From contig NZ_JRXE01000004.1 in assembly GCF_001267535.1 (NCBI RefSeq), positions 90,184 to 140,821 on the forward strand: DNA of 50,638 nt, read 5' to 3'. Below, one piece after another: positions 1-11,827 of the stretch. Origin of the DNA: Winslowiella iniecta. Its GTDB lineage: Bacteria > Pseudomonadota > Gammaproteobacteria > Enterobacterales > Enterobacteriaceae. Made by a program: the position numbers and the translations under genes. The notes below the pieces were generated by a model that saw nothing but the letters and a program-made list of their open reading frames with translations, did not search any database and was not told where the DNA came from. Position 1 is the stretch's first letter. Every line of letters starts with the position of its first letter.

Positions 1-249
1 GCGGTGAATACGCATCTGAATATCCACCTGCATAACGCCGCGATTCAGGAGTTTAATCCCTGGCCGGCCAATACCCGCAGCGTGTTTGCCCATGCACCGC
101 AGGCTGAGCAGGGCTATATGTATCCGATTGAGCGGCCCGGTATCGGCGTTGGCTTTGATCAGCAGGCCGCCAGCCGTTTTCCGCTGGAATATCGTCCGCA
201 CGAATGGACGCAGAGCCGCTTACCCAACGGCGCGATGCATACCCCTTAA
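1..249 (+). CDS. Enolase-superfamily sugar-acid dehydratase (RspA/ManD-like), 3' end only
   Basis: Only the last 82 codons lie in the window; the reading frame is open at the left edge and stops at TAA 247-249. The C-terminal pattern, with [16 protein letters not shown] followed by a Pro-rich tail ending in [10 protein letters not shown], matches the end of mandelate racemase/enolase-superfamily dehydratases of the RspA/D-mannonate dehydratase type. Such enzymes dehydrate sugar acids with Mg2+. The catalytic barrel is outside the window, so the substrate cannot be assigned. It converges on, and overlaps by three bases with, the GntR-type regulator gene, which may control it; that link is inference. 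Confidence 0.6.
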   Translation, partial: AVNTHLNIHLHNAAIQEFNPWPANTRSVFAHAPQAEQGYMYPIERPGIGVGFDQQAASRFPLEYRPHEWTQSRLPNGAMHTP

Positions 250-962
250 GGTGTGGTCTGGCGAAAGCTGAGATTGTCCTGGTTGAACGGGATCACGTAA
301 GTACAGGCGTAATTAATATCAATCACTTCGCTGATCTCATAGACCCGGCCACCTTCAAGAATCCCGCGACTGTTAATCTGCATCGCTGGCTGGCCTTTTT
401 TCGCCGCCAGCAGCTCAGCCTGCGGTTTAGTGATGGCAATCGCCTGATAGCTGGTCATCAGATGCGAGATACGCCAGCCGCGACTCAGCACATACTGCTG
501 AATTGAACTCTCGATAATCTGCTGATTAAGGTCGGGGAAATCATTCACCGGCATTTTTGAGGTTTCAATCTGCACCCGTTGATTATCGACGTAGCGCAGG
601 CGGCAGAATTGCCAGATATAGTCCTGTTCAGCCAGACCAAATACCTGTCGCTCCTCTTTATCCGGCAATTTTTTATGCAGGCTGATCAGGCGAAAGGCGA
701 TCTGGTCAAAGTGTTTTTCCGTAATCGAGTTGTAAATCAGCGGATTGCTGCGCGCCCGTTCGCTGATATAAATCCCGGAACCCTGCACAATGTTAATGAC
801 ACCAATGCTGACCAGTTTTTCCAGCGCCTGACGGATGGTAAAGCGTGAAACTCCATACTCCTCAGCCAGCTGACGCTCCGGTGGCAGTTTGCGCGGCGAA
901 TCAGCGCCTTGCTGATAGATTTTGCTGAGCAGATCCTGAGTTACAAACTCTTTTTTCTTCAT
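246..962 (-). CDS. GntR-family transcriptional regulator (HutC/UTRA type)
   Basis: A 238-residue protein starting [11 protein letters not shown]. Residues about 8-70 form a GntR winged helix-turn-helix ([20 protein letters not shown], then [20 protein letters not shown]). The rest fits a UTRA ligand-binding domain as in the HutC subfamily, whose members bind sugar or amino-acid metabolites and repress catabolic genes. An in-frame longer form could start at 1052, but its extra 30 residues do not look like the family and run into the upstream region of pepT, so the Met at 962 is chosen. It lies convergent to the dehydratase gene ending at 249 and divergent from pepT. The target is probably the dehydratase operon; this is not shown by the sequence. 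Confidence 0.85.
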   Translation of the reverse strand: MKKKEFVTQDLLSKIYQQGADSPRKLPPERQLAEEYGVSRFTIRQALEKLVSIGVINIVQGSGIYISERARSNPLIYNSITEKHFDQIAFRLISLHKKLPDKEERQVFGLAEQDYIWQFCRLRYVDNQRVQIETSKMPVNDFPDLNQQIIESSIQQYVLSRGWRISHLMTSYQAIAITKPQAELLAAKKGQPAMQINSRGILEGGRVYEISEVIDINYACTYVIPFNQDNLSFRQTTP

Positions 963-1092
963 GCGGCACTCTTGCACTGAAAGGGGACAAACTACAATTA
1001 ATCTGAGCTGACACGCTAAACCCATGACCTTACGCAATACTTTTGCCGGCAAGGCTTTCCATAATAGCGGCAGACATTCAGAGGGACGACAG

Positions 1093-2319
1093 ATGAACAG
1101 ATTACTCGATCGCTTTCTACATTACGTTTCTTTCGATACGCAATCAAAAAGTCATGCTCGTCAGGTTCCCAGTACTGAGGGGCAATGGCGGCTGGCGGAG
1201 GTTCTGCAAACTGAGTTAAAAGCGCTGGGCTTTGAAAACGTTACGCTAAGTGACTATGGCTGCGTGATGGGCACCTTACCGTCCACCGTTGACTGGCCAA
1301 CACCGGTTATCGGTTTTATTTCCCATATGGATACCTCACCCGACTTTACCGCGAAAAATGTCAATCCGCAGATTGTTGAAAACTATCGCGGCGGCGATAT
1401 TGCGCTGGGAATGGGCGATGAAGTCTTGTCGCCGGTAATGTTTCCGGTATTGCATCAGCTTATTGGACATACGCTGATTACTACCGACGGTAAAACCTTG
1501 CTCGGGGCGGATGATAAAGCTGGTATTGCCGAAATCATGACGGCGATGGCGCGGCTGGCGCAAGGCGATATTCCCCATGGTGAAATCCGCGTTGCCTTTA
1601 CCCCGGACGAAGAGATTGGTCGCGGCACGGCGCATTTCGATGTTGCCGCCTTTGCTGCCGACTGGGCGTATACCATTGATGGCAGTGGACTCGGGGAGTT
1701 TGAATTTGAAAATTTTAATGCTGCCTCGGCAACGGTAAAAATCACCGGCAATAATGTGCATCCCGGCTCCGCCAAAGGGGTGATGGTCAATGCGCTGGAT
1801 CTGGCGACGCGTTTTCATGCCGAACTGCCGCAGCAGGAAGTGCCGGAGCATACCTCAGGCTATGAAGGCTTTTATCATCTGCATCAGATTAAAGGCAGCG
1901 TTGAGCGTGCCGAGCTGCACTATATTGTGCGCGATTTTGACGCCGACGCTTTCGCCGCGCGTAAGAAAATGCTACAGGATATTGGCCGCCGTCTCGGCAA
2001 AGGGTTAGCGGGACAGGGGGGCATTGAGGTGATAATTGAAGACAGTTATTACAATATGCGGGAAAAAGTGGAGGCACACCCGCATATTATTGAGCTGGCA
2101 TTGCAGGCGATGCGTGACTGCGAGATAGAGCCGCAGGTGAAACCGATTCGTGGCGGCACCGATGGCGCATCGCTGTCTTTTATGGGATTACCGTGCCCGA
2201 ATATTTTTACCGGTGGCTATAACTATCATGGCAAACATGAGTTCGCGTCGCTGGATAATATGGAGAAAACCGTTGCGGTCATTATGCGAATTGCGGAATT
2301 AGCGGCGCAGCGTAAATAG
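1093..2319 (+). CDS. pepT: Peptidase T (aminotripeptidase)
   Basis: A 408-residue cytosolic zinc aminopeptidase that removes the N-terminal residue from tripeptides; the same length as E. coli PepT. M20-family marks are clear: [10 protein letters not shown] (metal His and Asp), [13 protein letters not shown] (bridging Asp), [10 protein letters not shown] (catalytic Glu-Glu) and the C-terminal [10 protein letters not shown] metal histidine. An earlier in-frame ATG at 1024 exists, but the start at 1093 has a purine-rich site just upstream (GAGGGACGAC) and gives the family N-terminus [11 protein letters not shown]. The next gene, roxA, is convergent, as in E. coli where pepT and ycfD are neighbours. 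Confidence 0.96.
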   Translation: MNRLLDRFLHYVSFDTQSKSHARQVPSTEGQWRLAEVLQTELKALGFENVTLSDYGCVMGTLPSTVDWPTPVIGFISHMDTSPDFTAKNVNPQIVENYRGGDIALGMGDEVLSPVMFPVLHQLIGHTLITTDGKTLLGADDKAGIAEIMTAMARLAQGDIPHGEIRVAFTPDEEIGRGTAHFDVAAFAADWAYTIDGSGLGEFEFENFNAASATVKITGNNVHPGSAKGVMVNALDLATRFHAELPQQEVPEHTSGYEGFYHLHQIKGSVERAELHYIVRDFDADAFAARKKMLQDIGRRLGKGLAGQGGIEVIIEDSYYNMREKVEAHPHIIELALQAMRDCEIEPQVKPIRGGTDGASLSFMGLPCPNIFTGGYNYHGKHEFASLDNMEKTVAVIMRIAELAAQRK

Positions 2320-2401
2320 TGCTCATTATCAGTAAGTTAAACGTAGGGGCAGCGCTTTCGCCGCCCGTACCGAAGATTCGCACCCTGCATACCAACAGTA
2401 C

Positions 2402-2421
2402 GGGAGCCGAAAACGGCTCCC
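2402..2421. terminator. Bidirectional hairpin between pepT and roxA
   Basis: GGGAGCCGAAAACGGCTCCC forms a strong 8-bp GC-rich stem with an AAAA loop between two convergent genes. Nearly the same palindrome recurs at 27596-27615 and 45955-45974, each time just beyond gene ends, so it behaves like a reused terminator module. Confidence 0.6.
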
Positions 2422-2436
2422 CGACATTTTATCCGC

Positions 2437-3561
2437 TTATTCTTCGCCGAAATACCAGTAGCCGCTGTTGACCAGCGCTGCCAGTTGAGCGAGGAATGAC
2501 GGATCGTCCAGCGCATCGCCAAAGTCATCCTGCCCCAACGTCAGCTGATTAGCCAGCACCACTAACGCCTCACGATGTGCGCTTTCCAGCTGTTCACCGT
2601 TAATAAATACCGCATCGCCAATGCTCAGAACGCGCAGACCGCCAAGGCGCGTCAGCTTATCGCCCTGTTGCAGCGAATCATAAATTTCATCCGGCTGATA
2701 CGGCGGCTCTGGTGGTGCAACATCCAGCTCGTGGCGGGATTGCGAAATAAATTCACCAAACCACTGGTTAAACTGTTGCGGCTGGTTAATCACATCCAGC
2801 ATCATTTGACGGATACCGTCGAGCTCCTGAGGCAGAATCTCCGCCGGGCGATCGCGGGCCGGGACATCCGGATCGCTGAAGCGGTAGCTGCCCAGTTCAC
2901 GTTGCAGTACGTAGTCGGCGAAACCACTGATCAGTTCACGTCCGCTTGGCGCACGGAAACCGACAGAATAGTTGATGGCGTTTTCCAGCGAATAACCTTC
3001 GTGCGGGAATCCTGGCGGGATATAAAGAATATCGCCCGGCTCCATCTCTTCATCGATAATCGCGTCGAAAGGCTCAACCTGCAGCAGATCGGGATGCGGA
3101 CAGTGTTGTTTCATCGGCACTTTATCACCGACACGCCAGCGACGACGCCCGGTGCCCTGCACAATAAACACATCATACTGGTCGAAGTGGGGACCGACGC
3201 CGCCGCCGGGTACCGAGAAGGAGATCATCAGATCGTCAGTACGCCAGTCAGGCAAAAAGCGGAAAGGGCGCATCAGTGCGGCAGAAGGCTCGTGCCAGTG
3301 GTCAACCGCCTGTACCAGCAGCGACCAGTTGTTTTCACCCAGATGATCATAGCTCTCGAAAGGCCCGTGGCTGACCTGCCATTTCCCCTCATTATGACTG
3401 ACCAGGCGACTGTCGACTTCATTCTCCATCGCCAGGCCTGCCAGTTCGTCGGGGGTGATAGGGTCGACGAAATTTTTGAAGCCACGTTTAAGCACCACCG
3501 GGCGTTTCTGCCAGTAGCGCTGCACAAATTCGGGCCAGTTGATATCGAGCTGATAATCCAT
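2437..3561 (-). CDS. roxA: Ribosomal protein uL16 (L16) arginine 3-hydroxylase
   Basis: A 374-residue JmjC/cupin 2-oxoglutarate- and Fe(II)-dependent oxygenase, close in sequence and length to E. coli RoxA (YcfD), which hydroxylates an arginine of large-subunit protein L16. The iron motif is visible as GPHFDQYDVF (His125 and Asp127), with the distal His in PPGFPHEGYS. The N-terminus WPEFVQRYWQKRPVVLKRGF is the typical start of the cupin domain. It is co-oriented with phoQ, whose end lies 68 bases upstream, and sits between pepT and phoQ as in E. coli. No truncation or missing ligand was seen. Confidence 0.94.
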   Translation of the reverse strand: MDYQLDINWPEFVQRYWQKRPVVLKRGFKNFVDPITPDELAGLAMENEVDSRLVSHNEGKWQVSHGPFESYDHLGENNWSLLVQAVDHWHEPSAALMRPFRFLPDWRTDDLMISFSVPGGGVGPHFDQYDVFIVQGTGRRRWRVGDKVPMKQHCPHPDLLQVEPFDAIIDEEMEPGDILYIPPGFPHEGYSLENAINYSVGFRAPSGRELISGFADYVLQRELGSYRFSDPDVPARDRPAEILPQELDGIRQMMLDVINQPQQFNQWFGEFISQSRHELDVAPPEPPYQPDEIYDSLQQGDKLTRLGGLRVLSIGDAVFINGEQLESAHREALVVLANQLTLGQDDFGDALDDPSFLAQLAALVNSGYWYFGEE

Positions 3562-3629
3562 ATAACGTTCCAGTTCAGGCAGTAATTGCAGGAAGTATAT
3601 ACCCTTCGCCTGTGAAGTGCAGTGGGTTG

Positions 3630-5090
3630 CTACTCTCCGTTATGCGACACTTCCTGGCGCTGGAACACCACTTCCATGCGGGCTCCGCCTAATTCACTGG
3701 TTCCGGTGAGGATATCCCCTTCGTATTGCTCAAGAATATCGCGTGCGACCGCCAGGCCGATACCCTGACCGGGGCGCATGGTATCGGCGCGCTGACCGCG
3801 CACGAAAATCAGATCGCGCTTACTTTCCGGAATACCGGGACCGTCATCTTCGACAATCAGATACAGCACATTATCCGTCTGACGCGCCGAGATTTCGACA
3901 AATTCCAGGCAATATTTACAGGCGTTATCCAGCACATTCCCCATGACTTCCATAAAATCGTTAGGATCGCCGACAAAGGTGATCTCCGGCGACAGGTCGA
4001 GCGACAGGGAAACGCCTTTACGCTGATAGACTTTATTCAGTGCGGAACAGAGGCTGTCGAGCAGCGCGGAGACCGAATGCAGCTCGCGCTTTAGCGGATT
4101 ATGGTCGGCCTGCATACTGGCGCGATGCAGGTAATAGCCAATCTGCTGCGAGATACGGCTAATCTGTTCCAGCATAATTGGCTCAGCCTGCTCAATCGAG
4201 AAAGTTTTGCTGCCGCGCAGCGAGCGCAGGGTACTTTGCAGTACCGCCAGCGGGGTTTTCAGGCTATGGGTCAAATCTGACAGCGTGGTGCGATAACGGG
4301 TATAGCGCTGGCGTTCGTTATCCAGCAACAGGTTCAGGTTACGCACCAGACTGCGCAACTCTTGCGGCGGATAAGGATCGAGGGTTTCACGGGTGCCGCT
4401 TTCCAGCTCGCGTACCTGGCTTGCCAGCGAGCCGATCGGCCGTAAACTCCAGTGTGCCGCCAGCCACAACAGGGGAATGACCAGCAGCAGATTGACCAGC
4501 AGAACATAATTGAACCACACCCAGACCATATCCGACTGCTGTAATTCCTGCGGAATCGAGTCGACCACCACAATGGTCAGCGCGGGCAGATTGGTGGTGG
4601 CATCGTAGCGATTGACCGCCACCGAGTGGGTAAAGGAGCTGCTGCCATCATCGTCGTAAGCATGCAGTTTACTTTGCGCATCGGCGTTATTACCCAGCGC
4701 TTCCCGGCTGGTGCTGCTGTTGGTATCGATTTCGTAGAAATCCGGCTTTTTCAGCCAGTCAGGTTTGATTTTGCTGCGGATCTCCGGCACATCACGCTGC
4801 TGCCAAAGCAGATTGCCGCGCTCGTCATAGATAAACACCAGCGTCGGGAAGTTAAGCGTCATGCGTTCCGGCTGGGCGATAGTCAGCTTACCGTCCTGCC
4901 ACTGCGCCAGCGTAAAGAACAGATTGCTTTCACCGCGCATCACCCGATAGGTGTTTTTGTCAAAACTGACCACATAACCGACCACCGCTACCATGCCGTA
5001 GGAAAGCGACAGCACCAGCACCACCGCAGCGGTTGCCAGCAGGAAGCGCGCCCGCAGGGAATAAGGGATAAATCGACGCAACAGTGACAT
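3630..5090 (-). CDS. phoQ: Sensor histidine kinase PhoQ
   Basis: A 486-residue inner-membrane sensor of low Mg2+, acidic pH and cationic peptides; identical in length to E. coli PhoQ. TM1 lies at about residues 15-40, an acidic periplasmic sensor domain follows, TM2 at about 195-215, then HAMP, the H-box [16 protein letters not shown], the N-box [10 protein letters not shown] and the G-boxes EDDGPGIPE and [10 protein letters not shown]. The ATG at 5088-5090 is three bases beyond the phoP stop, so the genes are translationally linked; a TTG three bases earlier is an alternative start but less likely. It phosphorylates PhoP, encoded just upstream. Confidence 0.97.
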   Translation of the reverse strand: MSLLRRFIPYSLRARFLLATAAVVLVLSLSYGMVAVVGYVVSFDKNTYRVMRGESNLFFTLAQWQDGKLTIAQPERMTLNFPTLVFIYDERGNLLWQQRDVPEIRSKIKPDWLKKPDFYEIDTNSSTSREALGNNADAQSKLHAYDDDGSSSFTHSVAVNRYDATTNLPALTIVVVDSIPQELQQSDMVWVWFNYVLLVNLLLVIPLLWLAAHWSLRPIGSLASQVRELESGTRETLDPYPPQELRSLVRNLNLLLDNERQRYTRYRTTLSDLTHSLKTPLAVLQSTLRSLRGSKTFSIEQAEPIMLEQISRISQQIGYYLHRASMQADHNPLKRELHSVSALLDSLCSALNKVYQRKGVSLSLDLSPEITFVGDPNDFMEVMGNVLDNACKYCLEFVEISARQTDNVLYLIVEDDGPGIPESKRDLIFVRGQRADTMRPGQGIGLAVARDILEQYEGDILTGTSELGGARMEVVFQRQEVSHNGE

Positions 5091-5093
5091 CAA

Positions 5094-5762
5094 TCAGAGA
5101 TCGAAGCGGTAGCCCTGACCGCGCACTGTGGTAATCACGTCTTTGCTGTACTCAGCGAGAATTTTCTTACGCAAGCGGCCCATTAATACGTCAATGGTGT
5201 GGCTTTCACGCAGTTCCGCGTCAGGATAAAGTTGCAGCATCAGCGAGTCTTTACTCACCACTTTGCCGCTATTGCGGATCAGGGTTTCGATAATGGTGTA
5301 CTCAAAGGCTGTCAGCTTAATTTGCTGTTCGTTGATAGTCAGTTCGCGGCGTGACAGATCGATCTGAAACGGTGGCAGCGAAATAATTTGCGAGGCGAGG
5401 CCGCTGTTGCGGCGCATCAGCGCCTGCATGCGTGCCACGATTTCTTCAATATGGAAGGGTTTAGTCACATAGTCATCGGCACCGGCTTCCAGCGCTTCAA
5501 CTTTTGCCTGCCAGCCATCACGTGCGGTTAACACCAGAATCGGCTGTTTCACTTCCTGGGTGCGCCAGCGGCGGATCAGCGACATGCCGTCTTCATCGGG
5601 CAGACCGAGGTCAACCAGAGTGATATCCGGGGTATGTTCATTGAGGAAGTAATCCGCTTCTTTCGCATCTTCAGCAGCATCAACCTGGTGTCCCATATCC
5701 CGCAGCTGTACTGTTAAGTGATGACGCAGCAAAGCATTATCTTCAACAACCAAAACGCGCAT
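5094..5762 (-). CDS. phoP: Response regulator PhoP
   Basis: A 222-residue OmpR-family regulator with a receiver domain (acidic pair Glu7-Asp8, phosphoacceptor Asp51 in [12 protein letters not shown], Lys in DDYVTKPFH) and a C-terminal winged helix ending in [12 protein letters not shown]. It activates Mg2+-transport, lipid A modification and stress genes on phosphorylation by PhoQ. It is first in the phoP-phoQ operon. A PhoP box and a TATAAT element upstream show likely autoregulation. Confidence 0.97.
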   Translation of the reverse strand: MRVLVVEDNALLRHHLTVQLRDMGHQVDAAEDAKEADYFLNEHTPDITLVDLGLPDEDGMSLIRRWRTQEVKQPILVLTARDGWQAKVEALEAGADDYVTKPFHIEEIVARMQALMRRNSGLASQIISLPPFQIDLSRRELTINEQQIKLTAFEYTIIETLIRNSGKVVSKDSLMLQLYPDAELRESHTIDVLMGRLRKKILAEYSKDVITTVRGQGYRFDL

Positions 5763-5823
5763 AGGCCATTCCTTTCTCGCAAACTGAGTGAACCAGTGTT
5801 ATCCACTCTCTTTATATGCTGAG

Positions 5824-5829
5824 ATTATA
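5824..5829 (-). promoter_or_regulatory. -10 element of the phoP promoter
   Basis: Perfect TATAAT on the minus strand, about 60 bases upstream of the phoP start and 12 bases downstream of the PhoP box. No good -35 hexamer is present, as expected where PhoP takes that position. Confidence 0.65.
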
Positions 5830-5841
5830 GGAGAAAGCAAC

Positions 5842-5858
5842 TAAACCAGAGGTTAACA
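5842..5858 (-). promoter_or_regulatory. PhoP box upstream of phoP
   Basis: On the minus strand TGTTAA-CCTCT-GGTTTA closely matches the direct repeat (T/G)GTTTA-N5-(T/G)GTTTA, with one mismatch. The box ends 12 bases upstream of the TATAAT at 5824-5829, the arrangement known for PhoP-activated class promoters. Confidence 0.75.
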
Positions 5859-5880
5859 CGGGCCGACATGAATCGGCCCG
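5859..5880 (-). terminator. Hairpin after purB
   Basis: CGGGCCGA, a six-base loop, then TCGGCCCG forms a strong stem just past the purB stop. It has no long T-run and overlaps the distal part of the phoP control region, so it may also insulate phoP from purB transcription. Confidence 0.5.
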
Positions 5881-5887
5881 GCGGGTA

Positions 5888-7273
<1,386 letters not shown>

Positions 7274-7307
7274 TCATTTTACAAGGTATTGGGCTGAACA
7301 CCCGGCG

Positions 7308-7949
7308 TTACGCCGCCGGGCTGAGATTGGCTAAAATTCGTTTCGCTTCGCTGGCAATGCGATTACGGGAAAACATTAATTGCAGGCGGCCACCGCCCAC
7401 CTGGTGCCACAGCACCGCAGAACGAATACCGGCCAGCAGGGTTGCGCGCACTTTGCTTTGCAACTGTGCATTCTGCAATACCGCCGGTGAACCGGTCACC
7501 TGAATACGCGGCCCAAGCGGGCTTATGACATCAACGTAAATCGCCGCCATAGCGCTCAGCAGCGTATCGGATTCGAGATCGTAATGCGCCAGCTGGCGGT
7601 CAAGCTGGGAGATACGACGTGCCAGCTCGTCCATCGCCTGCTTATTGCCGTGCAGTTTGCGCTCCAGCACCATCAGGCTCAGGGTATAACGCGTCAGTTC
7701 AGCACCGACGCCCTGACGACTGCTGGTATTCAGGATTGCCAGTAGCGTTTCCAGACCAAAGCGCAGATTGGCTTCATCACTGCCGTAAACCGCCAGCGTT
7801 GATGAGGGATTTAAGTCCAGTAAACTTCTCAGCGACACTTGCATGATTTCGCCGTCGCAATGGCCCTGGTGCGCCAGCTGCTGTACCAGATGCGCCGACT
7901 GGCAGATGCCAGCCATCGCCAGGGTGATATCATAATAGTTCTTAGCCAC
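7308..7949 (-). CDS. hflD: High frequency lysogenization protein HflD
   Basis: A 213-residue peripheral membrane protein; in E. coli HflD binds lambda CII and affects lysogeny, and its cellular role is unclear. Sequence matches the family from the first residues ([20 protein letters not shown]) to the end, including [20 protein letters not shown] and [17 protein letters not shown]. The start codon is GTG at 7947-7949, the same start used by the E. coli gene. It sits between mnmA and purB in the conserved order. Confidence 0.93.
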   Translation of the reverse strand: MAKNYYDITLAMAGICQSAHLVQQLAHQGHCDGEIMQVSLRSLLDLNPSSTLAVYGSDEANLRFGLETLLAILNTSSRQGVGAELTRYTLSLMVLERKLHGNKQAMDELARRISQLDRQLAHYDLESDTLLSAMAAIYVDVISPLGPRIQVTGSPAVLQNAQLQSKVRATLLAGIRSAVLWHQVGGGRLQLMFSRNRIASEAKRILANLSPAA

Positions 7950-8021
7950 GGTTACTCCTGTCTACGCTTCCGTCATTACATCACAGGTCATTCATTGATA
8001 TGGCTGGCGCTAATGCCGTTA

Positions 8022-9128
8022 TCAAAGCAGCGGTAAGCGCTCTTCGATAATGCCACCACCGAGGCAAACTTCGCCGAGATAGAACACCGCTGACTGACCC
8101 GGGGTAACCGCGGCAACCGGCTGGTCAAAGCGCACTTCAATGCGCTGATCGTCAAGCGGGGTGATAACACAATCGATATCGCTCTGGCGATAACGGGTCT
8201 TCACCACGCAGCGTAATGGTTCGCGCAGCGTTTCGCGATCGACCCAGTGAAGTTGCTGAGCCACCAGACCGACCGACATCAGGCGGGGATGTTCCGCGCC
8301 CTGAGCGACCACCAGCAGGTTATTGGTGACATCTTTGTCCACCACATACCATGGGTCGTCGTTACTCTCTTTCAGACCGCCAATACCTAAACCTTTACGC
8401 TGGCCGAGGGTGTGATACATCAGACCCTGATGTTGACCCACGGTCTGACCGTCAACGGTGACAATATTCCCTGGCTGCGCGGGCAGGTAGCGGCCCAAAA
8501 AGTCGCGGAATTTGCGCTCGCCGATAAAACAGATACCGGTGGAGTCTTTTTTCTTCGCGGTAATCAGCTCGAGCTGTTCAGCGATGCGGCGCACTTCGGG
8601 CTTGGCCAGTTCGCCAACCGGGAACAGGCTCTGGGCAATTTGCTGATGGCTGAGGGTGTAGAGGAAGTAACTTTGGTCTTTATTGTCGTCGAGGCCGCGC
8701 AGCAGGCGGCTCTTACCGTCAACATCCTGGCGGCGCACGTAGTGGCCGGTGGCAATAAAGTCCGCGCCGAGATCTTCCGCGGCGAATTCGAGGAAGGCTT
8801 TAAATTTGATCTCTTTATTGCACAGGATATCCGGGTTCGGCGTGCGGCCAGCTTTGTACTCTTCAAGGAAATGTTCGAAAACGTTATCCCAGTACTCGGC
8901 AGCAAAGTTAACTTTGTGCAGGCGGATACCCAGTTTGTCGCAAACCGCTTGTGCATCAGCCAGATCTTCGGCAGCGGTGCAGTATTCCTCACCATCATCT
9001 TCTTCCCAGTTCTTCATAAACAGGCCTTCGACCTGATAGCCCTGCTGTTGCAGTAACCATGCGGAAACGGAAGAGTCGACGCCGCCGGACATTCCGACGA
9101 TCACTTTTTTCTGGCTGTTGTCAGACAT
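8022..9128 (-). CDS. mnmA: tRNA-specific 2-thiouridylase
   Basis: A 368-residue cytosolic enzyme that makes 2-thiouridine at the wobble position of tRNA-Lys, -Glu and -Gln with sulfur relayed from IscS and the Tus proteins. The PP-loop [15 protein letters not shown] is at about residues 12-26. The two catalytic cysteines are in [13 protein letters not shown] and [15 protein letters not shown]. Length is normal. It lies 72 bases upstream of hflD on the same strand and 42 bases downstream of nudJ. Confidence 0.96.
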   Translation of the reverse strand: MSDNSQKKVIVGMSGGVDSSVSAWLLQQQGYQVEGLFMKNWEEDDGEEYCTAAEDLADAQAVCDKLGIRLHKVNFAAEYWDNVFEHFLEEYKAGRTPNPDILCNKEIKFKAFLEFAAEDLGADFIATGHYVRRQDVDGKSRLLRGLDDNKDQSYFLYTLSHQQIAQSLFPVGELAKPEVRRIAEQLELITAKKKDSTGICFIGERKFRDFLGRYLPAQPGNIVTVDGQTVGQHQGLMYHTLGQRKGLGIGGLKESNDDPWYVVDKDVTNNLLVVAQGAEHPRLMSVGLVAQQLHWVDRETLREPLRCVVKTRYRQSDIDCVITPLDDQRIEVRFDQPVAAVTPGQSAVFYLGEVCLGGGIIEERLPLL

Positions 9129-9170
9129 GACACACTCACGATAAGGAATAAAAACAGGCGGCGTATTCTA

Positions 9171-9644
9171 TCACGCGTCGCCGAGCGGCGCACCCTCGCA
9201 AAACGGCCATTGAAATGCCTGCAATAACGCCAGCGGATAACGCTCGCCTGATTGCCAGATGCGCACGCTCTCCGCCACCAGCGGTGAACGAAGGTTATCG
9301 GCCTGCAAAATTTGCTGTGGCGTCAGCCACCAGCAGCGATCAATCTCCGCATCCTGTGGCGTGGTTGCCAGTCGGGAAGGCAGGTCGAGAGCAAAGAGAA
9401 AACGTAAAAACGGGGTGCTATCTGGCGCAATCCATTGATGAACACGCAGTAACGCCTGCGGCGTGGCCCGAATGCCGGTCTCTTCAAACAGTTCGCGTTC
9501 AGCGGCCTCAATCAGGGTTTCATTCGCCTCAAGATGTCCGGCCGGCTGATTCCACGTTGCGATGCCGTTAATCGTCTCTTCCACCACCAGCAGCTGGCCT
9601 TCGGCGTGCACCAGGCAGGCAACGGTAACATTAGGTTTAAACAT
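9171..9644 (-). CDS. nudJ: Nudix hydrolase, phosphatase NudJ
   Basis: A 157-residue Nudix protein starting [12 protein letters not shown]. The Nudix box is complete: [20 protein letters not shown] followed by TGI. E. coli NudJ hydrolyses HMP-PP, a thiamine precursor, and nucleoside di- and triphosphates. A longer frame begins at 9701 inside rluE, but the ATG at 9644 gives the family start, with GGAG-like sequence (GGAGAACAGC) just upstream. It is followed by mnmA and preceded by rluE as in E. coli. Confidence 0.92.
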   Translation of the reverse strand: MFKPNVTVACLVHAEGQLLVVEETINGIATWNQPAGHLEANETLIEAAERELFEETGIRATPQALLRVHQWIAPDSTPFLRFLFALDLPSRLATTPQDAEIDRCWWLTPQQILQADNLRSPLVAESVRIWQSGERYPLALLQAFQWPFCEGAPLGDA

Positions 9645-9690
9645 GCTGTTCTCCGTAATTGTTAACCACAGGTTATGAGGTCGGCGACCG

Positions 9691-10323
9691 TTAGTGCTCA
9701 AACTCAGCGCTGATATCGCGCCATTCTCCCGGCGCCAGATTCTCCAGCTGAATTGAGCCGAGGGCGAAACGAATCAGCCGCAAAGTCGGGAAGCCAATAT
9801 GCGCTGTCATACGCCGTACCTGACGGTTGCGCCCCTCAAACAGCGTCACTTTTAACCAATTGACAGGAATGGCTTTTCGTTCGCGAATCGGTGGATTGCG
9901 CGGCCATAACCAGTCAGGCTGATCGACTAATTCGATGGCGGCAGGCAGCGTCGGGCCATCTTTCAGATTAACCCCATCGCGCAGCAGTTGCAGGTCGCTC
10001 TCCAGCGGCGCGCCTTCCACCTGCACATAATAAATTTTTCCGGTGCGCTTACCCGGCTGCGTCAGCTTTGCCTGCAGTGCCCCATCATTGGTCAGCACCA
10101 TCAGGCCTTCGCTGTCGCGGTCGAGACGCCCGGCGGCGTAGACCTTAGTGACCGGCACATAATCTTTCAGTGTGGCGCGGCCTGCTTCGTCGGTGAACTG
10201 GGGCAACACGTCAAAGGGTTTGTTGAACACAATGACGCGCCGCGGGCCTTTGGCGGCGTTTTTCGCCGCAGCAGGGCGGCTGAATCGTTTAACGCGGTGA
10301 TTCTTAACGGGAGTTTTCGGCAT
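9691..10323 (-). CDS. rluE: 23S rRNA pseudouridine(2457) synthase
   Basis: A 210-residue RsuA/RluE-family enzyme that makes pseudouridine 2457 in 23S rRNA. The catalytic motif is [18 protein letters not shown], whose first Asp is the nucleophile, with the later motif [20 protein letters not shown] basic N-terminal tail ([20 protein letters not shown]) precedes the domain. The Met at 10323 is preferred to one at 10353, whose extra residues reach into the icd promoter region. It diverges from icd. Confidence 0.93.
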   Translation of the reverse strand: MPKTPVKNHRVKRFSRPAAAKNAAKGPRRVIVFNKPFDVLPQFTDEAGRATLKDYVPVTKVYAAGRLDRDSEGLMVLTNDGALQAKLTQPGKRTGKIYYVQVEGAPLESDLQLLRDGVNLKDGPTLPAAIELVDQPDWLWPRNPPIRERKAIPVNWLKVTLFEGRNRQVRRMTAHIGFPTLRLIRFALGSIQLENLAPGEWRDISAEFEH

Positions 10324-10454
10324 GGTCTTTGCAGTTTGTGACAATGAGCGCATTATAACGCAAAGCTGCGGTGATTGGCGCGGAGTTAATATTCAAGTAG
10401 TATTGACGCGCATCTTACAAATCATTAACAAAAAAGCGCTCGAAGGAGAGGTTA

Positions 10455-11705
10455 ATGGAAAGCAAAGTAGTTGTTCCGGCGGAAGGTCAAAAAATCACCC
10501 AGGTTCAGGGAAAACTGGTCGTTCCAAACAACCCTGTCATTCCTTTTATCGAAGGTGATGGTATTGGGGTTGATGTTTCACCAGTGATGATCAAAGTGGT
10601 TGATGCCGCTGTGCAGAAAGCCTACAACGGCGAGCGAAAAATCTCCTGGATGGAAATCTATACCGGTGAGAAGTCTGTCGAGCTGTATGGTCCGGATGTC
10701 TGGTTACCAGAAGAAACTCTCGACCTGATTAAAGAGTACCGCGTTGCCATCAAAGGCCCGCTGACCACCCCGGTCGGTGGCGGTATTCGTTCTCTGAACG
10801 TTGCCTTACGTCAACAGCTGGATCTGTACATCTGTCTGCGTCCGGTACGTTACTATCAGGGCACACCAAGCCCGGTCAAGCGTCCAGAAGACACCGATAT
10901 GGTGATTTTCCGCGAGAACTCCGAAGATATCTATGCGGGTATCGAGTGGAAAGCAGGTTCTGCAGAAGCAGACAAAGTGATCAAGTTCCTCAAAGACGAA
11001 ATGGGCGTGCAGAAAATTCGCTTCCCTGAGCAGTGTGGTATCGGCATCAAGCCGTGCTCAGAAGAAGGGACGAAGCGTCTGGTGCGTGCGGCGATTGAGT
11101 ATGCGATCACTAACGATCGTGACTCTGTCACCCTGGTGCACAAAGGCAACATCATGAAATTCACCGAAGGTGCGTTCAAAGATTGGGGTTACCAGCTGGC
11201 TCGTGATGAGTTTGGCGGTGAACTGATCGACGGCGGCCCATGGGTGAAAATCAAGAACCCTAATAACGGCAAAGAGATCGTTATCAAAGACGTGATCGCC
11301 GATGCATTCCTGCAGCAGATCCTGCTGCGTCCGGCTGAGTATGACGTTATCGCCTGTATGAACCTCAACGGTGACTACATTTCTGATGCGCTGGCTGCTC
11401 AGGTTGGTGGTATCGGTATCGCACCGGGTGCCAACATTGGTGACGAGTGTGCGCTGTTTGAAGCGACCCACGGTACTGCACCTAAGTACGCTGGCCAGGA
11501 TAAAGTGAACCCAGGTTCAGTGATCCTGTCTGCGGAGATGATGTTGCGTCATATGGAATGGTTCGAAGCGGCTGACCTGATCGTTAAAGGTATGGAAGGC
11601 GCCATCGCGGCGAAAACCGTGACTTACGATTTCGAACGTCTGATGGACGGCGCTAAGCTGCTGAAATCCTCAGAGTTTGGCGATGCAATGATTAAGCATA
11701 TGTAA
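10455..11705 (+). CDS. icd: Isocitrate dehydrogenase (NADP+)
   Basis: A 416-residue TCA-cycle enzyme, as long as E. coli Icd, that converts isocitrate to 2-oxoglutarate. The phosphorylation and substrate-binding serine is visible in [16 protein letters not shown] (Ser113), and the family signature [20 protein letters not shown] is intact. A good Shine-Dalgarno site (AAGGAGAGG) precedes the ATG. In E. coli and relatives the 3' end of icd is used as an attachment site by e14 and other elements. Here the reading frame is complete and is followed by accessory genes, but I see no duplicated icd 3' end in the window. Confidence 0.97.
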   Translation: MESKVVVPAEGQKITQVQGKLVVPNNPVIPFIEGDGIGVDVSPVMIKVVDAAVQKAYNGERKISWMEIYTGEKSVELYGPDVWLPEETLDLIKEYRVAIKGPLTTPVGGGIRSLNVALRQQLDLYICLRPVRYYQGTPSPVKRPEDTDMVIFRENSEDIYAGIEWKAGSAEADKVIKFLKDEMGVQKIRFPEQCGIGIKPCSEEGTKRLVRAAIEYAITNDRDSVTLVHKGNIMKFTEGAFKDWGYQLARDEFGGELIDGGPWVKIKNPNNGKEIVIKDVIADAFLQQILLRPAEYDVIACMNLNGDYISDALAAQVGGIGIAPGANIGDECALFEATHGTAPKYAGQDKVNPGSVILSAEMMLRHMEWFEAADLIVKGMEGAIAAKTVTYDFERLMDGAKLLKSSEFGDAMIKHM

Positions 11706-11720
11706 TTTTGCTTGATTAGT

Positions 11721-11766
11721 ATCAGGCCGGTTGCAGCGTTAACCTGCGGCTGGCCTGATGTGTTTT
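11721..11766 (+). terminator. Terminator after icd
   Basis: ATCAGGCC ... GGCCTGAT forms a long stem with an inner TTGCAG/CTGC pairing, followed by TGTTTT. It lies 16 bases after the icd stop. Confidence 0.7.
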
Positions 11767-11827
11767 AAGGCCTTTCCCCAACACCGTCAAACGTGGCAAT
11801 TAAACAGATTACTTCACGTTCTGTTAT

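Noticed and set aside
2575-3585. Long 336-codon open frame opposite roxA
   Set aside because: It is the antisense of a confident enzyme gene in a GC-biased frame, and its translation is rich in His, Arg and Gln with no domain pattern.
8412-9056. 214-codon open frame opposite mnmA
   Set aside because: Complete overlap with a certain tRNA-modification gene; the sequence looks like antisense translation.
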